In this document: piece by piece, positions 11,696 through 22,263 of the stretch
Layout: each line of letters opens with the position of its first letter
How positions within the stretch are numbered: the first letter of the stretch is position 1
Source of the DNA: Favolaschia claudopus
Lineage: Eukaryota; Basidiomycota; Agaricomycetes; Agaricales; Mycenaceae
DNA length: 64,000 nt
Assembly (NCBI GenBank): GCA_037176885.1
Contig: JAWWNJ010000036.1
Span: 186,001-250,000, forward strand
Direction of reading: 5' to 3'
The notes under the pieces: model-generated
Told to the model about the DNA's origin: nothing
Databases searched by the model: none
What the model saw: the letters and a program-made list of their open reading frames with translations, nothing else
Program-made: the position numbers and the translations under genes

Positions 11696-12715
11696 CTACT
11701 TGTTCTCTACGTCGACCTCCCGTTGCGTATGCTCCCACAGCTTTTTTCTCTCGTCCTCCGTCGCCACATACGCGTTCTTTCCCATTACATCCCCTTTGTC
11801 GTCTCTTCTCGAAAACCCTGGTTCCCCATTCATCAACGCAAAAAGCATGTACTCAGCGCAGACAGCAGGAGATATTGCGGCCATCCGAACGAGTGGGCGT
11901 ACAAGCCGCATGGCCCAGTGGCTTGAGTCGTACAGGGGAGTATTGACAAATCCAGGATGGATGTGAGTGAAGGAGATTGCGGGGTCCCTGAGTGCGAACT
12001 CCTACCCCGAGATAAGATCTGTGGCTCACAAAATATAGAACTGAAGCGAAGTAGACTCACCTGCAAAGCCATGTCCGTGTAAGTGCAACTGACTCGCATA
12101 GCAGTCATTCCAGAATATTTTCGCTTAAGACCAAAGTCGTGCGCGTCGATCGGTATTCCCCTCGCAGGGTCTAGCACAAGCATAGCTGACGACGCTTCCC
12201 CAGCCTGCTGTGCTGCGCGCAAAGAGGGTAGCAACTCGTGCACGAATTTCCAGCGCCCATAATATCGCAAAGCCAACTGAACATCGATTCCCTCTTCGGT
12301 GTCTTTTCTGCCTAACAGACTCGCATATCCAGAAGAGATGACGAGGTAATTGATTCTTGGAAAGCGTTGGCGGATATCGGTGGTGAACTTTGCGATGTTT
12401 TTCATCAAGGATGCTTCGCATGGCACAAATTCGTGCCGCCACCCGGTCGATGAGGGCTTCGGCAGGGACGCGAGGATTTCGTCTGCGGCTTGCTGATTAC
12501 GCCCAGCGATGACAATCTGAGCGTTGCCTCTGGTGTATCGGGCAAATGCCTCCGCCATGCTGCGACCCACACCGGATGTACCTGCAAGTTCTCTGAATAC
12601 TAGTATATGCGACGAGTAGTACCGGGAAGCACTTACCGCCTATGAAGACGGCGACCGGGACGTATGAGATACTGAAAGAGGAGTTGAAAGCTTTGACTGC
12701 CGCCAGAGAAGGCAT
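11696..12715 (-). CDS. Short-chain dehydrogenase/reductase-like protein, 301 aa
   Basis: NAD(P)-binding Rossmann protein of the SDR superfamily; substrate unknown, presumably cytosolic. Exons (minus): 12715-12637, 12581-12061, 12001-11696; introns of 55 and 59 bp with GTAAGT and GTGAGT donors; 906 nt in frame. The cofactor motif GGTSGVGR is at residues 26-33, followed by VIAGRN at the end of the second strand. INYLVISSGYAS is in the place of the NNAG strand. The usual catalytic YxxxK is not intact: the region reads KYSGMTAMR, so Tyr may be kept but the Lys is missing. The C terminus carries FTHIHPGFVNTPL, typical of fungal SDRs of this type. It is divergent from the SDR A-C copies and transcribed away from SDR-A. 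Family call sure; activity doubtful. Confidence 0.85.
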
Positions 12716-13244
12716 GTGAGAGCCCAATAATCTGAGAGTCTAAGGGGAGTCTTGCGAGTCGTCGAATATGATCCTCTTTGAAGTAGATGAGTGAATTTAA
12801 AGAGTCTCGGAGCGCCGGAGACGGCGTCATTCAAGAGAATGATGGCCGCATCGAGGGGAATGGCAGATTCACGCATATTGCAGGCCCCAAGCAGCCAACA
12901 CGATCCCTTCCGTCGACGAGAGCAGCGCAGATTGTCGCGGGAAAATGTGCCGAATTAGGAATTGCAGACGAAAGTCGGCAACTACCGCTCAGCCTATTTG
13001 CCGGATGTCAGCATCTTGCTCTCAACATTCTTCGCCGTGACCCTCGTTTTCCCTGTGCATCCCAATAGACCCCCCAGGCTTATAGCGCTATCAGCCGGCT
13101 TCACGAACAACGTTTGACATTGCAAATTAAAATACTGCCGGACTCGCAGTGTCGGACCCACTTGCAAAAGGCTACGACTCGCGGCGCTGCCAGCTACCGA
13201 CGATTCTATCTTGACTCTCATTACTTCTTCCTCACACCCCGCTC
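12716..13244. promoter_or_regulatory. Divergent intergenic region between two SDR genes
   Basis: This 529-bp space separates the minus-strand SDR (start 12715) from plus-strand SDR-A (start 13245), so it must hold both promoters. From about 12826 it carries the block TTCAAGAGAATGATGGCCGC.. that recurs upstream of SDR-B (from about 21893) and partly upstream of SDR-C (from about 33298). That marks the start of the duplicated unit. No TATA box close to either start was recognised. Confidence 0.55.
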
Positions 13245-14531
13245 ATGCCAGCACTTCGACCGCTCTTCGTCGTTGCAGGTAATAGTATTCTCCGCATCAA
13301 AACCTATCGATCAGTCAGAATTCACCATGGACTATATGTGCAGGCATTGGCAGAGCTGCTGGTACCGGCGCAGCAGCAGCGTTAGCAATGTTTCACTGAA
13401 ATCGAAAGCATGATTTTACCGACCCATTTCCCTAGTCGTCGTTTTTCGAAAGAAGGATACAGTGTCGCGTTAATCGCTCGCGGGGAGGATTCGTTGAATG
13501 CTCTTTCCGAAGATATTAAAAAAGGCGGCGGCGAGGTGAAGTCAGCTTTTTGTCAATAACCGACTCCGTCTTCTGAGCTCACAATTTCCGCACCCAGGCA
13601 GCCCCATACTGCATCCCGTCCTACTCACCCGACGACATCGCCTCCGCCTTCACCTCAATAAGCGCTCAATTCCCCAACTCTCATTATGCCCTCCGCGCCG
13701 CGTTATTCAACGTGGGATACGCCGTGTGGAAGCTGTTCCTCGAAGTCACCGCAGCGGAGGTGCAAGAATGTGCCCACTTCCTCCTCCCGCTTATCTGCTT
13801 ACCTACTCATGCTTATCACTGTACTTCTAGCGCTGAACACCAACGTCGCTGCCGCCTTCGCCTTCTCCCGCTCCGCCATCCTCAAGTTCAAAGAAAACAA
13901 CCTCAATGCAGAGAATCCCAAGCGCGGGACGCTCATATTCACAGGCGCAACTGCTAGTACGCGGGGCAATAAAATGACTTCTGCGTTTTCGATCGGTAAG
14001 TTCGGTGCGCGCGCGCTGAGCCAGTCGTTGGCGAAGGAGTTCGGGAAGGATGGTATTCATGTTGGTCTCGTCTCGGCAAAATTCTACTGCTCGTTAAATT
14101 GATTAAATACGGAGTCTAGGTGGCGCATGTATGTGTGTTTTTTATCTCGGTTCAGCGTAACCATTCATGTCAACTTAACCCAAGGCCATCATCGACGGGC
14201 GTAAGTCCGTCTCAAATTTTGGGTTCCCAGACCCGCTCATTTGAGGGCAGAAATAATGACAGGTGCAGCACTGGAACGCAGCGGAGACAAACCTCTTTCC
14301 GGACTCAGTCCAGAGAGCATCGCTCAGGTATCTCATATCATAAATACAAAATGCATTCGATTCTTGCTTATACAAGTTCGCGAATTGTAGGCTTATATGT
14401 ATCTTGTCAATCAAGAAAAATCGGCGTGGACTTGGGAATTAGATCGTTCGTTCTTTCGCTCTAAAACGCTGTATCGTATCAAGGCTGATTTGTTGCGCTT
14501 CGCAGTCCGCCCGGCTCAAGAGCAGTGGTGA
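13245..14531 (+). CDS. Atypical SDR, copy A (262 aa, ten exons)
   Basis: SDR-fold oxidoreductase-like protein. Proposed exons: 13245-13278, 13344-13389, 13436-13535, 13598-13769, 13831-14060, 14120-14128, 14185-14204, 14231-14327, 14391-14445, 14506-14531; 789 nt. The cofactor motif GIGRAAGTG is at 12-20, NVG at 98-100 and TGATAS at 155-160. The catalytic YxxxK reads FSIGK (170-174), so Tyr is replaced by Phe. It ends LRPAQEQW. Two weak points: intron 4 has lost the GTGAGT donor that copies B and C keep and now starts GTGCCC; and intron 7 only stays in frame with a weak GTCC donor (14205), because the strong GTAAGT four bases upstream shifts the frame. The family is clear; copy A may be poorly spliced. 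Confidence 0.75.
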
Positions 14532-15210
14532 AATGTCCAAGGTCATTAATGCATGCTTGTGTCGAGCCGACTGGACCTCAGGCTGAGGGAGATGGCACGG
14601 TTTCTGCATACGGCACACAGAGCTATCTCAAGACTTCGAGTAAAATTGTCGTCGACTGTGAGCTGGGGGTAGTGAAATCTTCATATGAATACGTCGACGA
14701 AAGTGCGGTGTCGGCAGCAACGAGCGTCATGGTGCACCTTAGGAGGATATCTTGAATCAACGCCCAGGAGACGAATTGCGCCGGACCCGAGCAAGCAGAG
14801 AACGTAGGGCATCCCAGGACTCGACCCCAAGAGTCATATTTTGAATGAATTCATGAAGAGTTTCACTTCACTCCTCCTTTGCTTCGAGATTTTGGGTGGA
14901 CGAGCGTGGCGTTTCTTGCGAATACTTAGACATCCAATAAATGCTCGGCCGTCGCTGGTAGTCTAGTCTTCGCTGTTGTACGTAGCTTGAATGAAATCGC
15001 TTTGACTTGCCCAAAAAGGAAATTTCCAGCCACCGACACGCTCACCACACGACTAAGCTCGCCGCGCGACTAAGCTCGCCGCGCGACCAAGGTCGCAAGC
15101 GACTTGCCAGCCCCCAACTTATATCTTTTCGGAGCTGTTCTCAAAGGGGGTTTATTCACTATTTACATACAACTACAACCGAGAAGAAAAATTTGAAAAT
15201 TACACCCTGA
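14532..15210. repeat. SDR 3' flank block, first of three copies
   Basis: The block that starts near GCATACGGCACACAGAG (about 14605) recurs at about 26085-26650 and 35140-35480. It contains several small open frames but none is kept cleanly in all copies. A 17-base word, AAGCTCGCCGCGCGACT, is tandemly doubled here (about 15054-15087) but single near 26523. No gene can be supported. Confidence 0.7.
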
Positions 15211-17400
15211 AGAAGCCCGTTTCCCGGCTTGTTTCAAGGGTCCTGGTACGTACAGCGGGGATCTCAAAGTACAGATCTAGATACTGACTACTGGAGCAAA
15301 GTCCTTGAATTTGTACGTAGTGGAATTTTGAAGTCAGCCCTAACCTCGTAAATTTCAAGTCCGCGTGCATTCGAAATGCTGGATGAAGTCCCTGCCTTGA
15401 ATCTGGAGACAGAGTCAGCAGAAAGGTAGAATGTGATGCAATATGAAGACAGAAAACTGACCGAAACAGCGCTGTAGACAAGAACTTGAAGTAGGGGCTT
15501 GTAAGTTGAAGTTGCTGACGGGGCGGCGCTACAAGAGAAGAAATCAACCTATATGAACCAAATTAGTTTGTAATACCAGAGATAGGTTTTAGAGTACACA
15601 CCAGGGTAGCCGCGCAGCGGAGAAAATTGAATTTGACGGCGAGGACTTGATGATAAAATTCGACGTTGTTGGTGGGGGTAACTTGAACTTCTGTGCCGCG
15701 CAGCGGAAGAAAAGAAACTAGGGCTTGGATTCAGCGCAGAAACGCTTAAGGAGCAGTACAAGAACGCACCTGTATACTTGAACATTGAAAGCCTTGCTTG
15801 CGGGAACGCGAAATCTCGGGGTTTGATGCCATCGAGACTTGTTGTTGATGAATGGTCCGCGCAGCGGAAAAAGAAAACTGGCACTTCAAATCAGCCCAAA
15901 AACGCGTTGAAATCGTTAGATACACGCACCTGATAACCAATGAGCTACGAGGCTCGGTCGCGGGAACGAGAAATATCGAATTTCCGAAACAGGTGTTGGG
16001 GTTATTGATGATGAGGTGGCCCGCGCAGCGGAAAGAAAAAATTCTAGAGGCTTGAAGTTAGTGGGAACACAAGCAGGATGAGGGGAGGAACTTACCTGGA
16101 AGCGTCGCTCGGCGGACGCACAAAAATCAAATTTTGATGTTGGGGTTCGGTGGTGATGACGAGGCCGCGCAGCGCGAAAAATTTGAATCTGGGAGCGTAG
16201 AATTAGTACAGAAACCGTGTGAATTGAGAATGGGGGAAGCGTACGATTACGGTGGAGATGTTGCTCGGCGGACGACAAAATACCGAGTCTTGAAATTGGG
16301 GCCGCGGCTACACTAGTAGTGGTTTGAGAAGACTTATGAATAAGAGTTGAATGCGAAGCCACGTACCTTATTTGGAGAACAACCCGCTCGCGGGACGTCA
16401 ATACGTATAGTGACAGAGTGCGCGACGTGCGAGAGGGTTGGGTAACACATTGAAAGGATTTGAAGCAAAAGAATGAAGCTTATCTCACCCAATTTCCAAG
16501 TCAACCGACGTCAAGGAAAATTGGGAACTTGAAAAAAAATCGTATAAGACGAATGGAATCTGAAGGGAGGAATACCAAGCTCACCAGAATTGTCGCTCGC
16601 CGGACGGCGATATGTCGTGTCAAAGCAATAGCGCCGCTTCGCGGCGCCGCGCGTCGTCGTCAACGACCCGGGGCTCAAGAACTACCTGCGGGCTGCAGGT
16701 CTCGCTGCTTAAAAAGTCGGGGGGTTGTATTAGCCTGCCGGCGGCTCAAAAGTTTGAGAAAAAACGCCTCAAAAGGGCGAAAAATTGAAGCAAAAGATGA
16801 CTCACCGAGGTCCCGCTCGCTGCGGGACGTCGATACGTCGTGTCAAGGCAATAGCGCCGCTGCGCGGCGCGGCGGTGACGGCGGCAACAACACAAGCGCC
16901 GGAGAACAGCAGCGGGACTCGCTGCTTGACGCGTCTGGGGGACGGAATTAGCCTGCCGGCGGCCAAAACCTTTGAGAAAAACCCGTCAAAACGATGAAAA
17001 ATGTGAAGTGGGAAGATACGAACCTGGAGTGAAGGCATATCGCGGCTCCTAGGCGCCGAACGACGAGGGTGACGAACAACGAAGGCGCACGATGCTGTAC
17101 GCGTTGGAGGCGGGTTTTGCCTACCGGTGGCCGAAATTCTGGAGGAAACGGGCTGAAAAGAATGTCAGAAACAGCATCTTTGGGTAAATGAAAGAAGAAC
17201 CTGCACATGCGTTGATTCCAGTTTGAATGGAGGGAGGAAATCGGGGAGAAGGTAGAGGAGAAGGTGAATGAAGCGGGGGGATGGTGGGTGTAAGGAAACA
17301 AAAGGGAATGGGGACGTAATGGATCAAGCAACGTACATTTCCCTGACTTCATCAAAACCTCAACCAACAGAATTACGGAGGGTGACCCACATAGTCGGAT
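15200..17400 (-). other. Array of repeated exon-intron modules on the minus strand (unit 1)
   Basis: Read on the minus strand, exon-like blocks alternate with 45-46 bp introns at a spacing of 160-168 bp: exon blocks 16188-16096, 16050-15930, 15883-15770, 15723-15602. Donors are GTAAGTTCC, GTGCGTGTA, GTGCGTTCT and GTGTGTACT; acceptors end in CAG, CAAG or GAAG. Each block holds TTC.(C)CGCTGCGCGG and most carry TTCCCGC(G/A). A second module type from about 16570 to 17330 repeats at about 168-218 bp around GCCTGCCGGCGGC and GCGCCGCTGCGCGGCG. Block lengths (93, 121, 114, 122) are not multiples of three, so a spliced non-coding RNA or a mixed-phase repeat protein are both possible. No known family recognised. 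Confidence 0.5.
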
Positions 17401-18816
17401 TTGATACCTTCGAATGATTTCCGGTGTGGGATAACGGAGAGAATTGCAAGAAAACCTTGCAAATTGCAGAACTGAGATTTGACTGAGATACAGTCATCAA
17501 TTTGTTTGCAGCCAGAACTCGGCCAGGGATAGACAGCTGGTGGATGAAAACGACAAGTTCCTTGAATTTGTGGGTCCTAGTTGGGTCCTAGTAATATGCC
17601 AGCCGACAGATCGCGCTGAATTTCATGTTGTCAAAGTTTCGTACATATTCAGTCGGCAAAAAGTGACGCCGAAAATTGCCGATCGATCCAGGGTTTTCGT
17701 TCAGGCAAAGACCCACAGCCAGAATAGCCAAGATAAGAGCAAACAGGACCCCCAGAGGAGCAAGATGTAGGCCAAAAAACCCAAGAAATCGACGAAGTTG
17801 GTCGTTACGAACCGCGCTGAACCGCGTCAAGATTTTTATCACTTCCAAGGGGATATTGTGCCAGCAAAAGAGCTCCCAGAAAGCCGGACCAGTCGACCAT
17901 GAGCCAGGCCGGTCGTGCCGCGTCGACTCAGCGTTGGGCGGGGCAAAAGTCGAAGGTGATGGTCGACGGCGAAAGCAGGAGCAAGCAGACGCAAGCAAAC
18001 AACCGCTCGAGTCCGAAATAGGAAGTTTCCAACTCTTTCTCTCAAACCACCACCACCGTTTTCCTCGACGCACATCCCATGGACTCATACGACTCAGGTG
18101 TGTGCATAATACTTTTAGTCATTCATTGCAACGTTAATCCGGGCGTATTCCGCCGCCAGGGCTGCACAAACGGCGGAAACGACGATTCCAGCATTTTGGC
18201 AAAATTCGAAATAGAAGACGAGGAACCCATGTCGATCACGTCAAGTTCACTGTGATTAATTGTATGGATACGTTGGACGTATATGGGCGCTGTGGGAGCG
18301 AACGGAACGGAGGAAAGAGTGGATTCAAATTCCAGTGAGTTTTCGTTGTCCCGCTTGTTTAGCGGTATCAGGCCGACATACCGCGGTCTTGGCAACTTTA
18401 CACTTCTTTGTGAGTTTTTTTGCTGCTGTTTCGTGCCTAACACCGCTGGAATCTCCTCAGGAATGCGCCCATCGACGAACTTACCATTTTTCAACATCTC
18501 CGCTTTCAAGGCTCAGGGTTCGTCTTTTCCCCAGATTACTTACGTTATGGTGGCTGAAATGGTAATATTTGATTGCCATATGGTGCGTGGCAGCTTCTCG
18601 AACGCCGTCGTTAACTTACGAATATTCTAGCGCAATTCAACCAACGCCGTTTTTTCCGACTCCGTCGCACAGGCATGGTGCGGGGTTCTCATGCCGTATC
18701 GACAGAAGCTTTTCTTTTGTATTCCGACCGCGACGCGCGTCAACGGCGCCGGTGAAGCGGACGATTTGAGGGCAAAGTTGACGGGGAGGTCGGAGCCGGC
18801 AATTGCCGGGGCAGGG
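17400..18816. other. Duplicated segment with unassigned open frames (unit 1)
   Basis: This segment matches about 28930-30311. Both strands carry short frames kept between copies: on the minus strand KNGKFVDGRIPE and APTAPIYVQRIH, on the plus strand MDTLDVYGRCGS and NAPIDELTIFQH. A plus-strand intron with GTGAGT, a CTAAC branch and CTCAG seems likely at about 18411-18461. I could not join these into one model and do not recognise the product. Confidence 0.4.
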
Positions 18817-18824
18817 TATATATA
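18817..18824 (+). promoter_or_regulatory. TATA box (TATATATA), unit 1
   Basis: GGGTATATATACTG is followed by a long pyrimidine-rich stretch (about 18835-18930, CTCTCTCTTTC..), the usual arrangement of a fungal core promoter and initiation region. The same sequence stands at 30312-30319 in unit 2, and the spliced-looking segment begins just downstream in both. Confidence 0.6.
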
Positions 18825-20760
18825 CTGTGCGTGTCTCTCTCTTTCACCATCACCCTCTCTCTTCCTCTCCCCTCACTCGACACTTCGAATCTATCCATCT
18901 CACTTCTCGTTCAACTCTCCTCGTCATCTCCACCCATTACGCCAACTGGCTCTTCACTAACTTGTGTGACTTTCATCGACTCGTTCGTTTCACTCTGCTG
19001 ACTTTTACTTTCAGGTTATATACCTTGTCGTAGTCACACTAGTAAGTCTTTCCATCAACGATTTGACTCTGAACTCACTTGTATTGAACAGTTATACCTG
19101 GTTCAATAGCATCCTTTTCCCGAGGTTGATTTATGTGATACGTCGTATGGTATTCAAGCTACGCCTTTCATTGAGCTTCACTCGTTAACCTTTCAGTTTA
19201 AGCTCAACGCTGTTTACTTGTCCAAACCGATTTCGGTATCGTATCGACTTCATTCGATTTTGCTTGACTGTGACTGACTTATTTGGAATCAGGTTTTCAT
19301 TCACTCCATACTCTTCAAATGCGAGCCTATACACCGGTAAGCTATGATTCAATTCGTTTCTGTTCATTAATCATCTGATATTGCCTCAAAGTTATCGTTG
19401 AGCTGTTAGCCCGTTCAATTTGGCGGCTTGTTCAGTTACTAAACCGACGTTGTTTCCTTGATCTACTGACTTCATTCCTTCAGGATACACTTCAGCTTTC
19501 ATCATCGACTTTGTCTGTGAGAGATCGGGTCAGGGATGTGAGGGACAATTGAGGTTGGGGTCCAGGCTTCTGTTGAATCAGGTGCGCAATCCATTTATTT
19601 CAGTCTCTTACCTTTTCTCTGACCATCTCTCAACCTCAAGCCCTCGGCAAATCAAAACCTTACCACTGTATACCGAGACTATGACGGTGCGCATACATAC
19701 TTCTTCACTTTTCTTTTCACGCCCGAACACACGCTAACTTGATTCTTGAACCCAACCAGGCCGAAACTCTGACAGATTGAACTCAACGTTAAAACCACCG
19801 CTCTCCTTCACTTGAATACTAAGCTATACCACCACGATTGTAAGTTAATTCCGTTGATATTGTCGAAACGCTGACTGACCTCGTTTTTGAAAGCTAACCC
19901 TGGTTTGTGGTTGTTCACTGAATACCTGCTATACCGAAGCTATGACGGTACGTTCAAGGTTTATTTCATAGCTGCCTGCTTACTGACTTGACCTTCGTAT
20001 TTATGCAGGCCGAGACTATGCCAGCTTGAATCGACATTGGAGGCCGAGACTATGTCGGGTTGAATTGAATCGCGCGTGCGCGTATTCAACTGCAATAGGT
20101 AACTTGTTCTTCGACTCGAGGTTCGGGTGACCCTAACCTTCAATTACATCCGAAGGTCTTCCAGGTAATCAATGGTTTCATTCGGCAAGTTCGTTTCGAT
20201 AGCTGATTGCTAACCTGAACTTAGTTTGTTTCTACTTAGTATCATCAACCAAGCTGAACTCTATCAAGTTTCAACGTTTCGTCCGACTTCAATCAAAGGT
20301 AAGCTCAACTGACTTTCTTTCGCCTTCAACTTATAGTAACATTCAGATATTCAGTGATTCACCTGAATACCCATCGTGCTTCGCATCGAGCCAGTAAATT
20401 CGGGGTCGATTTGGACTTAGACTGTTGGGGGAGGTGTTGAGCATTTCGGTGAGTTTCCCATTCAGTTGGTTGTATTTTGTATCTCGAATTGGATTCCATG
20501 TCGAACCGTTATCCAGGTCCAACGTTCACTCGTACCTCAAATTCAAATTCAAATACATACCGTCTCTGTGAGTAATCACCATCCCATTTTGCTTCTTTCC
20601 TTTCACTCGATTCAAGCCAACTCATTGCTAGCCTCATTCTTAGTGCATTTGAGCCTAAGCAGCGGTACGTCTTCATCCCAACCAACTCAATTTTTCATCC
20701 CGCTAACTCATTCACACAATAGACCGTAAAGAAAAATCGATATATTGCCTGCTAAGTACG
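18825..20760 (+). ncRNA. Putative spliced RNA with short repeated exons (unit 1)
   Basis: Downstream of the TATA box the plus strand shows a chain of splice-like boundaries: CTTTCAG/GTTATATACC, CACTA/GTAAGTCTTTCC, TTGAACAG/TTATACC, CCTTCAG/GATACACTTC, TATGACG/GTGCGC, AACCAG/GCCGAA, TATGACG/GTACG and TATGCAG/GCCGAG. The exons are short, with stops in all frames. A word of the type CCGAGACTATGACG recurs five times between about 19674 and 20075. The segment is almost unchanged in unit 2, although its neighbours have diverged. No protein can be read, so a long non-coding RNA is the best guess. Confidence 0.4.
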
Positions 20761-21193
20761 TAGCTATACAAGGTACGTACGCCTTCCCGCCCTCCTTCGC
20801 GCGCCCGCTGATTCCCGATTGATTAAGTCAGGCGCACGGAGAGGAAGGGGAAAGAGGGGCGGTCTTGCGGGTTGAGCACGCAGCGCTTGTGTGATGATTT
20901 TGCGGCGGGTTTGAGGAAAGCGGCGGCGGTGCGGGATGCGAGCGCGAGGCAACGTTGGCGGAACCGAATCGATTCGGCGCGTGCGAGTTGTGTGGCCCGC
21001 ATGGAGATAGTGTTTTGAGGGACTGTGAGTCGGCGGCGCGGGCGCGAGCGGAGGGGCGGCGGCGAAGGGGGCGGAAGGCCAGGGTGGGGTGGGGTGGGGG
21101 TTGAGTGGGAGAGGTCGGAGGCGTCGAGGAGATGGTGAGTGAAGAGGATGGAGAGGGGTAAAGTGATGACACACCTTTATTAGTTCTTCCGGT

Positions 21194-21600
21194 TTACGTC
21201 GAGTGTCCCCGAGACGGCGTTGAAGGCGGGCGCGTGAGCGAGGTGACGTGTTGGGCGGGGTTCGGGCTGGGGGTGGGCCGAGTGGCTTGGGCGAGGAATA
21301 CTTGGTAATTTTTTGATGAAGAGGCGGCGGGGGCGTCAGCGTCGTAGCTTGCGGCGTTCGAGAGGTGGGGCGTGGCGCGCGTGGTGAAGTGGCGGTCGGC
21401 CCCGTGAGTTGCAGGGGCTGCGTGATGTGAGTAAGGAGCAAAACAAGAGGGGGAGCGACGCACCTTGCCGGTCGTCAAGGGCGGCGGTTCCGTTGTGGCT
21501 GACACAGTCGAGGCCGCGTGTATGGGCGCCAGCAAGTCGGGAGGTGAGTTCGGCGGCGTACGCGCGAGATCAGCGTTGAGCTGTACACAAGTCAGTGAGC
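21194..21600 (-). pseudogene. Frame-broken remnant of unknown gene (unit 1)
   Basis: On the minus strand an exon-like frame reads RLAGAHTRGLDCVSHNG and ALDDRQ up to a GTGCGTCGC donor near 21468. It continues after an acceptor at 21418 as APATHGADRHFTTR, then KNYQVFLAQATRP. Compared with the unit-2 copy at 32635-33085, about 16 bases are missing near 21235, so the frame turns into SRGHST and stops instead of ending in TLDVNRKN. Function not recognised. Confidence 0.5.
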
Positions 21601-22263
21601 GAAAGAGATAAGTGACGGCGACGCACCTTGGATTTTGCTCAAGTACGCTGTTTCCTTGAGCCTTGTCGTCGTTGTAGGCAAAGTAGTCGGTATGTCGTCT
21701 TCTTGCGTTTGTTTGACGGGAAAGATAAAGGGTGGAGGGGGCAAGGTGGCGCAGCGTTGAGGTATCTTTGAAGGAACGGCCGTTGACGAAGTCGAGAGGG
21801 AAAGGAAGATGTGGGGATAAGCGGAGAACGGGTCGGAAGAGGGTTGTGGCCCGTGGGAAGTGATTTGGCGGCGGTAAAGGCGGGTTGACGATTCAAGAGA
21901 ATGATGGCCGCATCGAGGGAAACTGAAGATTCACGCATATTGCATGCCTCAAGCAGCCAACACGATCCCTTCCGTCGACGAGAGCAACACAGATTGTGGC
22001 GGGAAAATTTGCCAGATTAGGAAATTGCAGACGAAAGCCGGCAACTGCCGCTCAGCCTATTTGCCGGATGTCAGCATCTTGCTCGTCTCGTATCAGCCGG
22101 CTTCAGAAACAACGCTTGACATCTCAAATTGAAATACTGCCGGACTCGGAGGACTTGCAGTGTCGGACCCACTTGCAAAAGGCTACGAGCCTACGACCCG
22201 CGGCGCTGCCAGCTACCGACGATTTTATCTTGACTCTCGGTACTTCTTCTTCAAACCCCGCTC
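21601..22263. other. SDR-B upstream region
   Basis: The last part of unit 1 and, from about 21893, the conserved block that precedes each SDR copy. It must contain the SDR-B promoter. Words such as GCAGCCAACACGATCCCTTCC and CAGCCTATTTGCCGGATGTC are shared with 12.89-13.01 kb and 33.34-33.48 kb. No additional gene seen. Confidence 0.5.

Noticed and set aside
15200..17400. Module array as a CRISPR-like repeat
   Set aside because: Units are long, degenerate and include splice-like introns; the genome is eukaryotic.
20764..21441. 225-codon Pro/Arg-rich minus-strand frame
   Set aside because: The unit-2 copy shows that the true frame is another one (ending TLDVNRKN); this frame is a shadow opened by high GC.
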